A stretch of 64,000 nucleotides of DNA, from contig NZ_QSDR01000024.1 in the NCBI RefSeq assembly GCF_003464085.1, positions 1 through 64,000 of the forward strand, in the 5' to 3' direction. The translations under genes were made by a program, and so were the position numbers. This document shows, piece by piece, positions 1-8,730 of the stretch (position 1 is its first letter; every line of letters starts with the position of its first letter). The stretch is from Clostridium sp. AM58-1XD (GTDB lineage Bacteria > Bacillota > Clostridia > Lachnospirales > Lachnospiraceae). Below the pieces are notes generated by a model. The model saw nothing but the letters and a program-made list of their open reading frames with translations. It was not told where the DNA came from and did no database searches.

Positions 1-905
1 GCGGCGGCATTCCCAGGCCCCGGACGATATCCCGGCGGTGGCGGCATTCCCGGCCCCGGGCTGGCCTCCCGGACGTCCCCCTGGTCCCGGTTTCGGCGGT
101 TCCCACAGGCGGTTTTGTCTGGCCATTTCCTGGCTCTTCATCGCACGCTTCAAGACATCCATCAGATTATGTTCATTCTGAGAAGTAAAATCTGTCTGCG
201 GGCCTGTTAACTGCACTTCTTCTGACTGAATATCTGAAGTACCTGTTTCATCCTGCATACCTTCTTCTGGTTTCTGGCCAGTCTCTTCTAAAACCACCTT
301 CTGCTCCGCTTCCAATCCTTTTTCTGCTTCTTTTTTTACTTCCGTGACTGATTCCCCTTCGACCGATGTTTCCTGTACGATATCGTTAGAAACAGCCGTT
401 GCGGAATCTACATTTTTTATCTGTTCCGCCTCACCTGATGAGTTCTGAGATTTTCTGAGAACAGGCTCTTCTTTTTTCTTCTCTCTGTTCTCGTCTCTTT
501 TTCTCATATTTTCCGATGTGACGTCAGCCAGCTCTACCTCTGCCGCATGGGCTACAGCGTCCTCCCATATGGTCGTATAATTCTGCCAGCCGCTGTCTGG
601 GTCATGGATGGTAAGTCCATAGCATTCATCCATGGAAACACCGGAATTCTCTGCATTATTCACATCGATGCTGGCGCGGAACTCTCCCGCACCATTGCGG
701 ATAAAAATTTTTCCGACCTCTATTTCTCCTGATGACGATAGAAGATAGACTGCCAGATCATTGCTGCCTACGTAAACCTTTTTTACGTTTACATTGATTT
801 TGCACTGCCCGTTTCTTGCTTCCAATTTTGCAAATCCGATATTTTTTCCCTTCACTTCGCCTTCATAGGCGTAGATATATGAGATTATCTGCGATAATTA
901 GACAT
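1..905 (-). CDS. DUF6128-like protein, 3' end off window, frameshifted near its start
   Basis: The gene runs off the left edge. From an ATG at 905 (preceded by GAGGGGTGATAGT) the frame reads MSNYRR and hits TAA at 887-885. Adding one base there joins it to a long open frame starting IISYIYAYEGEV, so one A seems to be missing near 886-889. The body has an N-terminal domain of about 120 residues like the DUF6128 proteins of Lachnospiraceae (recognised from memory). It continues with a long acidic, Glu/Lys-rich linker and a Pro/Gly-rich tract at the window edge (1-120). In the last 60 bases the Pro-rich reading moves to another frame, so a second error in this repeat is possible. Function is unknown. 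It is divergent from nagB. Confidence 0.6.
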
Positions 906-944
906 ACTATCACCCCTCTGCTAGATATTTTATGCATTTAGACA

Positions 945-973
945 TTGAAAGTATGCCTTAAAAATGTTATCGT
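945..973 (+). promoter_or_regulatory. Probable nagB promoter
   Basis: TTGAAA (945-950), a 17-base spacer and TATCGT (968-973) lie 45 bases upstream of the nagB start. The -10 is a weak match, so this is a reasonable but unproven sigma-A promoter. Confidence 0.4.
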
Positions 974-1017
974 ATATGTGGGAGAAGAATTAAATTATTA
1001 TTTATGGAGGTAATACA

Positions 1018-1749
1018 ATGAAACTCTACCAGGCAAAGGATTACAAAGACATGAGCAGAATCGCTGCAAATATTATCGCAGCACAGGTTACCCTGAAACC
1101 AGACTGTGTTCTGGGATTGGCAACCGGTTCTACTCCAATTGGTACTTATCAGGAATTAATTTCCAAGTACAGAAACGGAGACCTGGATTTCTCTCAGGTA
1201 ACATCCGCGAACCTGGATGAATACCGCGGACTTCCCCGCGATAATGACCAGAGCTACTACTACTTTATGTACAACAATTTATTCAAGGACATTAATATTG
1301 ACCTGAAAAATACGAACATACCTGACGGAACAGAGCCTGACAGCGATAAAGAGTGCTCACGCTACGACAGCGTAATCAAGGAAATCGGCGGCGTTGATCT
1401 TCAGCTTCTGGGACTGGGACACAACGGACATATCGGCTTTAACGAACCGGCAGAAGCCTTTGATAAAGGGACTCACTGTGTAGACCTGACCGAGAGCACC
1501 ATCGAAGCTAATAAGCGTTTCTTCGCCAGCATCGAAGACGTACCGAAGCAGGCGTACACCATGGGAATCCAGACGATCATGATGGCAAGAAAGATCCTTC
1601 TGATTGTCAACGGAGAGGATAAGGCTCCTATTCTTCGCGAAGTTTTATGCGGCCCTGTGACACCGCATGTACCCGCTTCCATCCTTCAGATGCATCCGGA
1701 TGTAATTGTAGTTGCAGACGAGGCTGCATTATCCAAGATGGATAAATAA
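1018..1749 (+). CDS. nagB: Glucosamine-6-phosphate deaminase
   Basis: Converts glucosamine-6-phosphate to fructose-6-phosphate and ammonia, the last step of amino-sugar catabolism, in the cytosol. The 243-residue length is normal for the family. Visible motifs are LATGSTP (about 34-40, phosphate binding), the LDEY segment with D67, and the active-site block LGLGHNGHIGFNEP (131-144) holding the catalytic His and Glu. The start is set by TATGGAGGTAATACA just before the ATG. No nagA or PTS gene is adjacent, so it looks monocistronic. It is followed by a long hairpin. Confidence 0.95.
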   Translation: MKLYQAKDYKDMSRIAANIIAAQVTLKPDCVLGLATGSTPIGTYQELISKYRNGDLDFSQVTSANLDEYRGLPRDNDQSYYYFMYNNLFKDINIDLKNTNIPDGTEPDSDKECSRYDSVIKEIGGVDLQLLGLGHNGHIGFNEPAEAFDKGTHCVDLTESTIEANKRFFASIEDVPKQAYTMGIQTIMMARKILLIVNGEDKAPILREVLCGPVTPHVPASILQMHPDVIVVADEAALSKMDK

Positions 1750-1801
1750 CCATCGTACGCACTTCATTTTAACGGCCAAATGTAACGTCAGATAACGACA
1801 A

Positions 1802-1862
1802 TATGCCCCCTTCCAAGCGACAAGTTCTGTCATTTTACTTGTCTGCTCAGAAGGGGGCATTT
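1802..1862. terminator. Hairpin terminator between nagB and the convergent PPK2 gene
   Basis: ATGCCCCCTTC (about 1802-1812) pairs with GAAGGGGGCAT at the other end (about 1850-1860), and GACAAGT/ACTTGTC pairs inside it. The T run is weak on both sides. Its position between convergent genes suits a shared terminator. Confidence 0.5.
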
Positions 1863-1911
1863 CATATGATTAACCGAAGAGATTCGAATCGGAATCAAAC
1901 CGGTCAAGTAC

Positions 1912-3381
1912 TTATCCCAGCGCCTTTTCCAGCTCTTCTATTACAATCTTCAACGCCTGTATTCTGGCATATTTCTTATCAACCGACTGAAGGATGTGCC
2001 ACGGAGCATACGTAGTACTGGTCTTCTTTAACATTTCGTTGACTGCCTCTTCATAAGCATCCCACTTCTCTCTGTTTCTCCAGTCTTCCTCCGTGATCTT
2101 CCACTGTTTTTCCGGCGTATTCTGACGCTCTGTAAAGCGGGCAAGCTGAGTATCCTTATCGATATGCACCCAGAATTTGATAATTACAGCGCCCCATTCG
2201 GAAAGCTCTTTTTCAAATTCATTGATCTCATTATATGCCCGTTTCCAGTCATTTTCGCTGCAGAAGCCTTCCAGACGCTCGACCATTACACGGCCGTACC
2301 ACGTTCTGTCAAAAATTGCAATATGGCCTGTCTTCGGAAGCCTTTTCCAGAATCTCCACAGGTAGTGGCGCGCCTTTTCATGAGGTTCGGGGCTGGCAAT
2401 TGGGTGAACTTCATAGCCCCTTGGATCGAGGGCTCCTGTAATCCTCTTAATATTTCCGCCCTTTCCGGCTGCATCCCAGCCTTCATATGCGATGATAACA
2501 GGAACACGTTTGCGGTAAAGCCTGTTGTGAAGCGCGCCAAGACGGCTCTGGAGCTGCTTCAGTTCCGTTTTGTAATCTTCCTCTGAAATCGTTTTGTCCA
2601 GTTCCACATCAGCAAGCTTCGGCATTTTTACCAAAGGGAATACGTTTTGAAGAATGGGAACTGCGAGCCTGTTATTCTGCAAAGCGACATCGATACCGCT
2701 GCACAGGGTCTCAAGCACCTGAAGCTCTGCCCATTTCTTATCCTTTGCCTCTATAATGTACCACGGTGCATTGGATGTATTCGTATCCGCCAGATAGCGG
2801 TCAAAAACGTCTGCGCATTTATCGTAGTGCTTATTCTGCCACTTGTCGCTGTCACTGACGCGCCATGCCGTATCCTTGTCCGCCATGAGCCTGTCAATCC
2901 TCTTATCCTGTTCCTTGTGGCTGATATTGAAGAAAAACTTCACCAGAAGATATCCGTTATCGGTCAGCTGTCTTTCAAAACGTTTAATACTGTCAACACG
3001 CTCCGAATATTCCCTGTCATTCATCTCTCCATGAACCCGGGCCATCGTCACCTCTTCCATCCAGCCGGAATCCAGAAAACTGAACTGTCCCGCTTCCGGA
3101 ATCTGTATAAAGTGGCGGTATAAAAATGGTTTTCTCTTTTCCTCTTCCGTAGGTGCCGACATCGTAGCAACCTTAAAAAATCTCGGGTCAATGTTGCGGA
3201 TCACCTGGCCGACAATGCTTCCCTTACCGGCCGCTGCCCAGCCCTCGACCAGTACGAGAACCGGAAGTTTGTGCTCCTTAATCTTCATCTGCTGAACAGC
3301 CAGTTTTTCCTTTTCATGATCCAGACGCTCCTTGAGTACTTCTTCGTCCGGCTTCTCCGCCGGAATCCATTTTTTCAGCAT
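1912..3381 (-). CDS. pap: Polyphosphate:AMP phosphotransferase (two-domain PPK2, class II)
   Basis: Probably transfers phosphate from polyphosphate to AMP, giving ADP. The 489-residue protein has two tandem PPK2 domains. The first carries Walker A GWAAAGKGS (about 47-55) but a changed Walker B region (LDSGWMEE). The second carries Walker A GWDAAGKGG (about 301-309) and an intact DRTWYGR block (about 358-364). In class II enzymes only the C-terminal domain is catalytic, which fits these residues. The ATG at 3381 (protein start MLKKWIP) is chosen because AGGGGCGGGGG lies just upstream; a longer frame from 3477 would overlap the oleate hydratase gene. It follows that gene closely and may be cotranscribed with it. 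Confidence 0.85.
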   Translation of the reverse strand: MLKKWIPAEKPDEEVLKERLDHEKEKLAVQQMKIKEHKLPVLVLVEGWAAAGKGSIVGQVIRNIDPRFFKVATMSAPTEEEKRKPFLYRHFIQIPEAGQFSFLDSGWMEEVTMARVHGEMNDREYSERVDSIKRFERQLTDNGYLLVKFFFNISHKEQDKRIDRLMADKDTAWRVSDSDKWQNKHYDKCADVFDRYLADTNTSNAPWYIIEAKDKKWAELQVLETLCSGIDVALQNNRLAVPILQNVFPLVKMPKLADVELDKTISEEDYKTELKQLQSRLGALHNRLYRKRVPVIIAYEGWDAAGKGGNIKRITGALDPRGYEVHPIASPEPHEKARHYLWRFWKRLPKTGHIAIFDRTWYGRVMVERLEGFCSENDWKRAYNEINEFEKELSEWGAVIIKFWVHIDKDTQLARFTERQNTPEKQWKITEEDWRNREKWDAYEEAVNEMLKKTSTTYAPWHILQSVDKKYARIQALKIVIEELEKALG

Positions 3382-3407
3382 AAATATACCCCCGCCCCTT
3401 TCTTTTT

Positions 3408-5138
3408 CTACATATAAGCTTTTTTCACTGCCCGCATAAGCACCTTGGGATCCTTTACATACGGTGTAACCGGGCAAATCGGGCGGTCAACACCCATCAG
3501 CGTATAAACGGCAATTCGAGCCGCTCTCACAGAATATTCTTCTGTAAATACCATATCTTCCGGAATCTCCACAAACTGGCTTACCATAGCAAAGTTTACA
3601 GATCCCTCCGGAACAACTGCCGGCCTGTCTGATTTCTTTCTTGGCTGGAACTGAGCATCTACGTAAGGCATAAAGCATGGGATGACATTGATCACATCCT
3701 TCATCAAATCTTCGATCTGCTCTTCACTTAAATGCAGCTGATGAAGATATTCCGTCAGAATTTCTTCACCGGTACAGTCCTTCATAGGTTTTTTCACATA
3801 ATCGCCTAAATGGTCCGTGTACAGTCCATATCCCCAGAAAATAGTTACATCCATCGGCTGATTCGGGAAATGAGGCTGAGCTGCTACAACGCTGCTCATC
3901 TTCCAGCCTGAGTCCTTAAATGTCATAAGCGCTCCGCTTCCCGGTATATTACCTGTAAAGTTCTCAATTACCTTCAGCATTTTGCTTCCGCGGCACGTTA
4001 CGGTAAAGCTCTCCCAGTTGCTCTCATGGACATTTCCAAAAAATGGCTCCGGATTGCCAAGCCCTGGTTTCTTTGCCGCTACCTTTGCCCAAAGTTCACC
4101 GGAAATCGGCTTCATCTCCGGTTCCGGCGCCGGCGTATGCAGATCGCCCAGCGTGGCGCTGTCTGTCATACAGGCATTCGTCATGATACAGATGTCCTTA
4201 TCGCCCAGCTTCACTTCCTTCTCCACTCCATTGTCGTTCAGATGAAGTACCTCTGCCTTAATATCTGCACCTTCTGCAAAATCAATATCTGTTACTGTAC
4301 AGTTCTGAATAATATTTACATTATTGCCCCGCAGATACTCTTCCAACGGGCGGATAACACTATCATACTGGTTATATGGTGTACGTGTTACGCCTTCGAG
4401 CGTCTCGATCCTGCTGAATTCGAAGATCATTCTTCTCATATAACGGCGGAATTCATATAAGCTGCTCCACGTCTGAAATGCAAAGGTAGTCTGCCACATG
4501 TGCCAGAAATTCGTCGTAAAGAAGTGAGGCATGTCCTTAAACCAGTCCATAATCGTCAGGCTGTCAAGCTTGTCCTCATCCATATTTACTAATTTCAAAA
4601 GAGCCATTCTCTCCTGCTGCGTAAATCCCATACTCTCCACATCCAAAATATGGCCGTCCTTGTCTACCAGCCTTGCTTTGGCATGCGTCGGATGAGCGTG
4701 ATCGAAATTCAGAATTTCTTCAGTTACGCTTCTGCCCGGCTGCTCGAGAGAAGGTATGCTTCGGAATAAGTCCCAGAAGTTCTCGTACGTCTCTTCGTTG
4801 AGCATACGTCCGCCACGGCATACGAATCCCTTTTCCGGCGTTCCGATTCCGTCATTACTTCCACCCAGAATATGCATGCCCTCATATAACGTTATCTGTT
4901 CTCCCGGAAAATTGCAGTCACGGATCAGGAATGCTGCCGCTGCCATCGTCGCAAGACCGCCTCCCACAAGGTATACGTTCTGGCCTTCGTAATTCCTGCC
5001 TGCCACTTCCTGGCATGCTTTCTCGACCTTCTGTACCGTTTCTTCTTTTTTCTTCGAGTCATATAATTTCTTTCCTACGATTCCTGCTCCGGCAGCAATG
5101 GCGCCCAAAGTCAGAAGTCTGTCCAAATGTTTTCCCAT
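3408..5138 (-). CDS. ohyA: Oleate hydratase (myosin-cross-reactive antigen family)
   Basis: FAD-dependent enzyme of about 576 residues that adds water to the double bond of oleic and related acids, a detoxification reaction typical of gut Firmicutes. The FAD-binding GGGLATMAAAAF motif is at about 59-70. The active-site segment reads RGGRMLNEETYENFWDLF (108-125). In many homologues a catalytic Glu follows GGR; here that position is Met112, so the protein may belong to the subgroup lacking this Glu. An N-terminal hydrophobic stretch (about 8-22) could anchor it to the membrane. The start is set by GAGAAGGGGTGTAAA before the ATG. It is preceded by a structured leader of about 270 bases. Confidence 0.9.
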   Translation of the reverse strand: MGKHLDRLLTLGAIAAGAGIVGKKLYDSKKKEETVQKVEKACQEVAGRNYEGQNVYLVGGGLATMAAAAFLIRDCNFPGEQITLYEGMHILGGSNDGIGTPEKGFVCRGGRMLNEETYENFWDLFRSIPSLEQPGRSVTEEILNFDHAHPTHAKARLVDKDGHILDVESMGFTQQERMALLKLVNMDEDKLDSLTIMDWFKDMPHFFTTNFWHMWQTTFAFQTWSSLYEFRRYMRRMIFEFSRIETLEGVTRTPYNQYDSVIRPLEEYLRGNNVNIIQNCTVTDIDFAEGADIKAEVLHLNDNGVEKEVKLGDKDICIMTNACMTDSATLGDLHTPAPEPEMKPISGELWAKVAAKKPGLGNPEPFFGNVHESNWESFTVTCRGSKMLKVIENFTGNIPGSGALMTFKDSGWKMSSVVAAQPHFPNQPMDVTIFWGYGLYTDHLGDYVKKPMKDCTGEEILTEYLHQLHLSEEQIEDLMKDVINVIPCFMPYVDAQFQPRKKSDRPAVVPEGSVNFAMVSQFVEIPEDMVFTEEYSVRAARIAVYTLMGVDRPICPVTPYVKDPKVLMRAVKKAYM

Positions 5139-5405
5139 TTTACACCCCTTCTCAAATTATGCAAAAAACCAATTGTCTGTTTATTGATAACAGTTCAGAC
5201 GGCCCATCTTCTTGACTGAAAAACCATTCAAGAAGCATCGGATGTCCATCCGATACGAAAAGTGGTGAAGAAAGCTGCTTACAAGCAAACTTGACGCTGC
5301 TTTCCGCACCACTTTTCCCACTGTCTGGACTGTTACGTTTATTTTCTACTTTACCACATTTTACACAAAAAGTCTTGATTATAATGATATTTTTTGTTAT
5401 TTTTA
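5139..5405 (-). promoter_or_regulatory. Structured 5' leader of the oleate hydratase gene
   Basis: No convincing gene lies here. On the minus strand, AAAAGTGGTG (5316-5307) pairs over 10 bp with CACCACTTTT (5267-5258). The loop holds near-complementary GAAAGCAGC and GCAGCTTTC. A second hairpin, CGGATG-GA-CATCCG, follows at about 5253-5240. The element matches no riboswitch or T-box that I can recognise. It could be a regulatory leader or simply a stable 5' UTR. Confidence 0.35.
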
Positions 5406-5409
5406 TCAA

Positions 5410-6278
5410 CTATTCGATCGACCCCAAAATATCCGAAAGGCGTCCAAACTGTTCCAATGTAAGCGCTTCTCCTCTGATTGATGCGGACACGCCGAGCTGT
5501 TCAATTGCTTTTGCAATCTGTTCTTTGGAATATGAAGCTCAGGAGAATTATTCAGACCGTTCTGCAGTGTTTTCCTTCTCTGGTTAAAGGAAGCACGAAT
5601 GATGGTAAACATCAGTTTGGAATCTTTGACTTCCACAGGCATCTGCTGGTGGCGTGTCAGCCTGATCACGGCAGACCCTACGTTCGGCCTCGGAATAAAG
5701 CAGTTAGGCGGTACATTGGCGACAATATACGGTTCTGCATAATACTGAACAGCCAGAGACAATGCTCCGTAATCCTTGGAACCTGGTCCCGCCTGCATGC
5801 GTTCCGCTACTTCTTTCTGTACCATCACCGTAATATTATCGATCGGAACATTGCTTTCGAACAGGCCCATAATAATAGGTGTCGTAATATAGTATGGAAG
5901 ATTTGCCACGACTTTAATCGGTCTGCCTCCATTATATTCTTCTGCCATCTTTTTTATGTCTACTTTTAAAATATCCTCATTAATTACCGTTACATTCTCG
6001 TATTCCGCCAGGGTCTCTTTTAATATTGGAATCAGGTTCGTGTCAATCTCTACAGCCACAACCTTACCAGCGGCTTCTGCAAGGTACTGGGTCATAGTGC
6101 CGATCCCCGGTCCGATCTCCAGAACCATATCTTCCCCGGTCAGCCCGGCCGCACGTATAATTTTCTCCAGCACATGAGTGTCGATCAGAAAATTCTGTCC
6201 GAATTTCTTTTGAAACGCAAATTCATATCTTTGAATGACCTCTATGGTATTTTTAGGATTTCCTAATTTATCCCGCAT
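5410..6278 (-). CDS. rsmA: 16S rRNA (adenine1518/1519-N6)-dimethyltransferase, frameshifted near its C terminus
   Basis: Dimethylates two adenosines in helix 45 of 16S rRNA during 30S assembly. The N-terminal SAM site LEIGPGIGTMTQ and the catalytic NLPYYITTPI motif are intact, as is the C-terminal QRRKTLQNGL segment. After HIPK the frame becomes foreign and would end at 5406. Restoring one G (C on the plus strand, near 5523) gives the normal tail EQIAKAIEQLGV...LSDILG and a stop at 5412-5410. Loss of the tail in a conserved housekeeping gene is more likely a sequence error than a mutation. The start has AAAGGATAAATTAAT upstream. It lies 1-2 bases from tatD, a common gene pair. Confidence 0.9.
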
Positions 6279-6279
6279 A

Positions 6280-7056
6280 TTAATTTATCCTTTCCAGCCG
6301 GTAAAGCCTCTTTGCATTATTCGCAGTCACTTCAATGACTTCCTGTTCCGTAATGTTCTTGATCTCTGCAAGAGCCGTCACCACATAAGGAAGGTTTAAT
6401 GACGAATTTCTTTTCCCTCTGTTTGGCGCTGGTGATAAATATGGACAATCTGTCTCTAAAACAATCTGTTCAAGGGGAGTGTACTCTGCTACCTCTTTCA
6501 GCTTTTTCCCATTTTGAAATGTAAGCACTCCGCCGATCCCCAGGAAAAATCCCATATTTAAATATTCTCTTGCCATCTCCGTTCCATAAGAAAAGCAATG
6601 GATTACACCGCCAATATCCCCGCTTTTTTCTGCTTTCATAATATCCAGCGTATCCTTTGCAGCATCCCTGCTGTGAATAATGACCGGAAGTTTCGTTTCC
6701 CGAGCCAGTCCAAGCTGGCGGACAAACCAATTTTTCTGTATTTCTCGTTCTGGTTCATCCCAATAATAGTCAAGGCCAATCTCGCCCACCGCAACGATCT
6801 TCTGCACTGCCGCTGCGCCTCTCAGCCATTCTATTTTCTCATCATCCAGTTCGGCTGTCTCGTTTGGATGGATCCCAATCGCTCCATAAACAAACGGATA
6901 TTTTTTTATCAAATCCAGTGTAGACTGAACAGAAGCAATATTGGAACTGACGTTTACAACTGCTTCAATTCCGTGTTCCCTAAGGCTCATAAGCAGTTCA
7001 TGCCTGTCTTTTTTAAATGCTTCATCATCGTAATGTGCATGCGTATCAAATATCAT
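6280..7056 (-). CDS. tatD: TatD family metal-dependent hydrolase
   Basis: TatD-type DNase of 258 residues. Metal-binding motifs appear in the expected order: THAHYDD at the N terminus, VGEIGLDYYW, IHSRDA, IHCFSYG and LETDCPYLSP. Homologues have 3'-5' exonuclease or deoxyribonuclease activity. It lies directly upstream of rsmA on the same strand, an arrangement common in Firmicutes, and the two are probably cotranscribed. The exact substrate in this organism is unknown. Confidence 0.92.
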   Translation of the reverse strand: MIFDTHAHYDDEAFKKDRHELLMSLREHGIEAVVNVSSNIASVQSTLDLIKKYPFVYGAIGIHPNETAELDDEKIEWLRGAAAVQKIVAVGEIGLDYYWDEPEREIQKNWFVRQLGLARETKLPVIIHSRDAAKDTLDIMKAEKSGDIGGVIHCFSYGTEMAREYLNMGFFLGIGGVLTFQNGKKLKEVAEYTPLEQIVLETDCPYLSPAPNRGKRNSSLNLPYVVTALAEIKNITEQEVIEVTANNAKRLYRLERIN

Positions 7057-7105
7057 TTTCTATGCTCCTAATTTCTATAGTTTGATTCAACCTCAATAAA
7101 ATGCT

Positions 7106-7825
7106 CTAAATCATCATTCGGATTCCTGCCAGGACCGCCAGGTGTACCGGGTAAAACCAGTAACCGAAATATTTACCGCCCCTTCCTCTCGTCCCATTAT
7201 ACAAGCTGATTACAGGCAGCGCAGCCAGATAGCATATCTCCAATTTGCTCTCAATCATGCAGACTATAGCGCCCGCTCCGGATGCCATCCGCTCCCATTT
7301 TTGATAACGGAATAAGTAGAACGCAAGGATCAGAATCACGCCGACACCGCCGTAATCGGCTCTGATTCCCCATGATACTGTGATTCCAAAGGAGGCAGCA
7401 AGTATCTGCAAAACCATCCTGTTCTCCCACTTTTTAATTAAATATATGGTAAACAGGCCTAAAAACAAGGTTAAAAATACGTTTTGTGCGGAGAAGTCTA
7501 CCACTTTCCCAAAGATAGCGAAATCAAACGGCACCTCCGAAATCAGAGCAAATACTCCCATTCTTAGCAGGTATCCCTTTACATTTCTTGTATGAATAAA
7601 TCCTTCTGTCAGCAGAAATGCGAATATTGGGAATGCCAGTCTCCCAATACCGCGCATGAGAGTATAGATAATCACAAATGGTCCTGTTTCCTCCAGAATC
7701 CTTTCATAATAAAGATGAAGCAGTATTACTACTGCGAAATGGTCGATTATCATGGCGCAGACAGCAATTCCCTTCAGCCCGTTTCCAGAAATACCAGTAA
7801 TCCTTTTCCTTGACTGACCAGCCAT
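7106..7825 (-). CDS. TraX family membrane protein
   Basis: Polytopic protein of 239 residues with about seven to eight hydrophobic segments. The opening GNGLKGIAVCAMIIDH, the LMRGIGRLAFPIFAFLLTEGF block and a C-terminal GKYFGYWFYPVHL are the hallmarks of TraX. F-plasmid TraX acetylates pilin; most Firmicute copies are chromosomal and their acyl acceptor is unknown. AGGAGGATGGATGA fixes the start. It lies between tatD and a phosphatase with small gaps, and nothing nearby reveals the substrate. Confidence 0.85.
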   Translation of the reverse strand: MAGQSRKRITGISGNGLKGIAVCAMIIDHFAVVILLHLYYERILEETGPFVIIYTLMRGIGRLAFPIFAFLLTEGFIHTRNVKGYLLRMGVFALISEVPFDFAIFGKVVDFSAQNVFLTLFLGLFTIYLIKKWENRMVLQILAASFGITVSWGIRADYGGVGVILILAFYLFRYQKWERMASGAGAIVCMIESKLEICYLAALPVISLYNGTRGRGGKYFGYWFYPVHLAVLAGIRMMI

Positions 7826-7854
7826 TCATCCATCCTCCTATACGCTTTACTGTT

Positions 7855-8583
7855 CTATCTCAACAGCAGCCTGACCAGTTCTTTCTGTTCGTCCTCCGGA
7901 AATCCCCGCTCTTCCAGATACTCCGACAGATTTATTTCTCTAAAATATTCCAATAAGTTTTCCATATTTTCTGCATCAGACCGGATCATTGGCATTAACT
8001 TTTCGTACTGACCGCCGACAAGCAGATTGATGCCTTTTTTATTATACGTATAGGATACCTGATAATCCGCCGCGATATCCTCATCCTCTACCCCGCACAG
8101 CCATAATACGGCCGCCGCAAGAATGCCTGTCCTGTCTTTTCCCGCTGAACAGTGGAACAAGACAGCGCCGCGATTAAGCCGTTCTGTCAGCTGATGAAGC
8201 GCATTCGCCAGTAAATCTCCGTCTTCTCTAACCATCGCACAGTACCCGTCTTTCAGACTTTTGGCAAAGGCCTCTGCTGCAGACTCTTCAATACGGTTAA
8301 AATCGATCTGCGCTCTCTGCATCGGCGAATGAACGTATGCGATTCCTTCCGGTACGCGATATGAAAACTGCCTCGTTTCCGCTTCGCTTCTCAAATCCAT
8401 GACAGTCATTACACCAGCTTCCTTGAGCATGGACCAATCTTCACGCTCCGCATTATGGAGCGATCCGCCACGGTAAAGGCAGTTCCATTTAACAATTCTG
8501 TTGTTATCTCCTATATAGCCCCCTAAATCTCGGAGATTATGAATATGGGGCGTTCTCAAACGCCTGACAGGCTGTTTACTCAT
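7855..8583 (-). CDS. Tyrosine-protein phosphatase (dual-specificity type)
   Basis: Cytosolic phosphatase of 242 residues. The P-loop HCSAGKDRTG (about 143-152) is the CX5R catalytic motif of the Y_phosphatase3 family. The N-terminal LRDLGGY...VKWNCLYRGG and MDLRSEAE motifs are also typical. Substrates may be phosphotyrosine proteins or phosphoinositides; the sequence does not decide. The start has AAAGGATTTGGTTAA upstream. It is preceded by a short gap holding the terminator of the next gene, so it is probably transcribed separately from 8731-9411. Confidence 0.88.
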   Translation of the reverse strand: MSKQPVRRLRTPHIHNLRDLGGYIGDNNRIVKWNCLYRGGSLHNAEREDWSMLKEAGVMTVMDLRSEAETRQFSYRVPEGIAYVHSPMQRAQIDFNRIEESAAEAFAKSLKDGYCAMVREDGDLLANALHQLTERLNRGAVLFHCSAGKDRTGILAAAVLWLCGVEDEDIAADYQVSYTYNKKGINLLVGGQYEKLMPMIRSDAENMENLLEYFREINLSEYLEERGFPEDEQKELVRLLLR

Positions 8584-8675
8584 TTAACCAAATCCTTTCT
8601 GTATTTCTTATATCTTGGCACAAGCCGGCTTCTTCGTCAACCGGGATTTTTCCGCCTACACAGTCCAAACGAAAA

Positions 8676-8711
8676 GGAAAGGAGCCGTCTTCTTCAGAAA
8701 ACGCTCCTTTC
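8676..8711 (-). terminator. Rho-independent terminator
   Basis: On the minus strand GAAAGGAGC (8711-8703) pairs with GCTCCTTTCC (8685-8676) and is followed by TTTTCGTTT. It lies just after the secreted-protein gene 8731-9411. Confidence 0.75.
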
Positions 8712-8730
8712 TACTGTATCCATATGTATT

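Noticed and set aside
2164..3123. Several plus-strand ORFs antisense to the PPK2 gene (up to 158 residues)
   Set aside because: They are antisense shadows of a clear two-domain PPK2 gene and show no family motif.
5139..5405. T-box riboswitch before oleate hydratase
   Set aside because: No T-box GGTGG-type core or terminator/antiterminator pair, and the gene is not amino-acid related.
5152..5409. Minus-strand ORF of 85 residues before the oleate hydratase gene
   Set aside because: It overlaps the rsmA end and the structured leader, has low-complexity Ile/Lys composition at its start, and has no ribosome binding site.
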